A stretch of DNA of 64,000 nt, taken from Mytilus californianus (Eukaryota > Mollusca > Bivalvia > Mytilida > Mytilidae). Positions 62,901-64,000 of the stretch are shown piece after piece; positions within the stretch are counted from its first letter, which is position 1; every line of letters begins with the position of its first letter. The stretch lies in NCBI RefSeq assembly GCF_021869535.1, contig NW_026262581.1, positions 75,359,955 through 75,423,954 of the forward strand, given 5' to 3'. The translations under genes were made by a program, and so were the position numbers. A model generated the notes under the pieces. That model was not told the origin of the DNA. It saw only the letters and a list, made by a program, of their open reading frames with translations, and did not search any database.

Positions 62901-63570
62901 TTTGGTTAAGAATGTCCTCTCATAAATATTTTTGGATAAACGTCCTTCTCATAAATATTTTTGGATAAATGCCAAACAATTTGCAAACCGTCAAAATTGC
63001 GATTTTTAGCTAAATTCGGGCATTTATAGTTTTGGTCGTTGGTTTAAGCAGAAGCCATAATATTGTTAAAACCTGGAATTACACACAAGGAAGTATTGAA
63101 ATACGTTTTGAAAAATGGCCCTGGTGTGAAATAAATTCAAGTGAAAGTGTTCCAAACTCTTCATTTTCGTACTACTACTAGCACATGGTCTTAAGTAATA
63201 GATATATTATTCAGATTAATTACTTGAATGATTACGTCAAGCAACAGTCATTACATGCATATTTTTGACAATAACAAATGAATAAACCATGTTTTTACTA
63301 TATACCAATACGGAGTTTGAACGTGCTATATCGATACAGTCCACATGACTAATTTTCGGATGAGGCTACCGATACAGAAGAAATCCAACTTAAAATCTTC
63401 GGCTACGAATAAGTTTGATTGTTGATGTTTTAATCTCGGTTATGGATGCGTATTGCTCATAACATTATTTTTTTTGTACTGCTAAAGATACTGTTGGTTT
63501 ATATCGATCATGTAATGAGACTTGTGAAACTTGTATATATTATAAAAGTTGTACCAAAAAGCTAAATGTT
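59906..63570. other. Upstream region of the VWFA/Cache gene, no further gene
   Basis: Expected to hold the promoter and 5' UTR, but no core promoter element stands out. 60880-61050 is a family-B-like fragment. 62400-62570 is a purine-rich GGGAAAA tract. 62915-62980 holds a 30-bp direct repeat (CTCATAAATATTTTTGGATA). Short frames are unconvincing. Confidence 0.45.
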
Positions 63571-63574
63571 TTAT

Positions 63575-64000
63575 AAGGACTGCGTCATTGACCTTTGACC
63601 TACCGACTAAACAATCAACAGGGTCTGCTTTCCAAATGCCATTCTCCGGCTAAAACGGTGAAGGTTGGACGAATGGTTCAAAAGATATGTCCATAAGTGA
63701 CCTCAAAATGAAAAGGGGAGTTTGTCAACTCATTAAGCATTAAGTCGAATTTGGTAATATTGGGAATAAATACTTGCCCAAATTTCATTCCAACAATAAT
63801 TGCTGTGACCTTGACTTTGATCCAAAACTAATAGGGATCTTTTCCTTCTCATGAGGTATCAACAAATTGGCAATAGTTTGATATGTGGTTAAAGATAACA
63901 CATCAAAACCAACATTTTGCCAAATATCAGTATATCAATATAGCTGATGTGACCTTATCTTTGAACCAATTGACTCCAAAATTTTAATAGGCATTTTCCT
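63575..64000 (-). repeat. Dispersed bivalve repeat with TGACCTTGACC motifs
   Basis: Segments such as CGTCATTGACCTTTGACCTA, GCTGTGACCTTGACTTTGAT and GATGTGACCTTATCTTTGAA repeat at about 150-bp spacing with shared intermediate text, a pattern familiar from mollusc genomes. Runs off the window edge. Strand is arbitrary. Confidence 0.55.

Overview
The window is eukaryotic. Genes are split into short exons with consensus GT/AG splice sites, the DNA is AT-rich, and most of the space is dispersed repeats, fold-back elements and minisatellites. Several repeat families, together with the gene content, point to a bivalve mollusc, most likely a mussel (Mytilidae). That placement rests on recognising repeat motifs and not on a search.

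One large minus-strand gene fills most of the window (start codon at 59905, stop at 11540, about 48 kb). I rebuilt it from 23 coding exons. All but one of the 22 junctions keep the reading frame; the exception is exon 13 to exon 14. The product is about 1,250 residues: signal peptide, VWA_N-like region, VWA domain with a degenerate metal site, two Cache-like regions, a Cys-rich module, a Thr/Pro/Lys-rich stalk with 7-residue repeats, one transmembrane helix and a short basic cytoplasmic tail. This is the layout of VWFA-and-Cache proteins (CACHD1 / Drosophila CG16868-like), relatives of the voltage-gated calcium channel alpha2-delta subunits. A probable role is a cell-surface modulator of ion channels or receptors.

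A second minus-strand gene enters at the left (start codon at 3934). Two in-phase exons encode a signal peptide, a PAN/apple-like Cys pattern and the first half of an Ig-like domain. The rest lies beyond the window or has been disrupted. A roughly 600-bp tandem duplication next to the second exon has copied its last 17 or so bases and its donor site.

Layout: 1-2.6 kb holds repeats built from an 18-25-bp motif and a retroelement fragment. 2.6-3.9 kb holds the apple/Ig gene. 5.3-7.3 kb holds a 59-bp minisatellite split by an 840-bp fold-back element. 7.9-11.5 kb holds a MITE-like element and repeat fragments. 11.5-43.6 kb holds exons 2-23 with introns full of old repeats, two long palindromes and a tRNA-derived SINE candidate. 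43.6-59.4 kb is intron 1 and is largely a higher-order array: a ~2-kb segment alternates with blocks of a ~31-bp minisatellite, and a small hAT-like element near the right end has an empty site visible in sister copies. 59.4-59.9 kb is exon 1. 59.9-64 kb has no gene I can support and ends in a dispersed repeat. No tRNA, rRNA, CRISPR or operon-type features were found.
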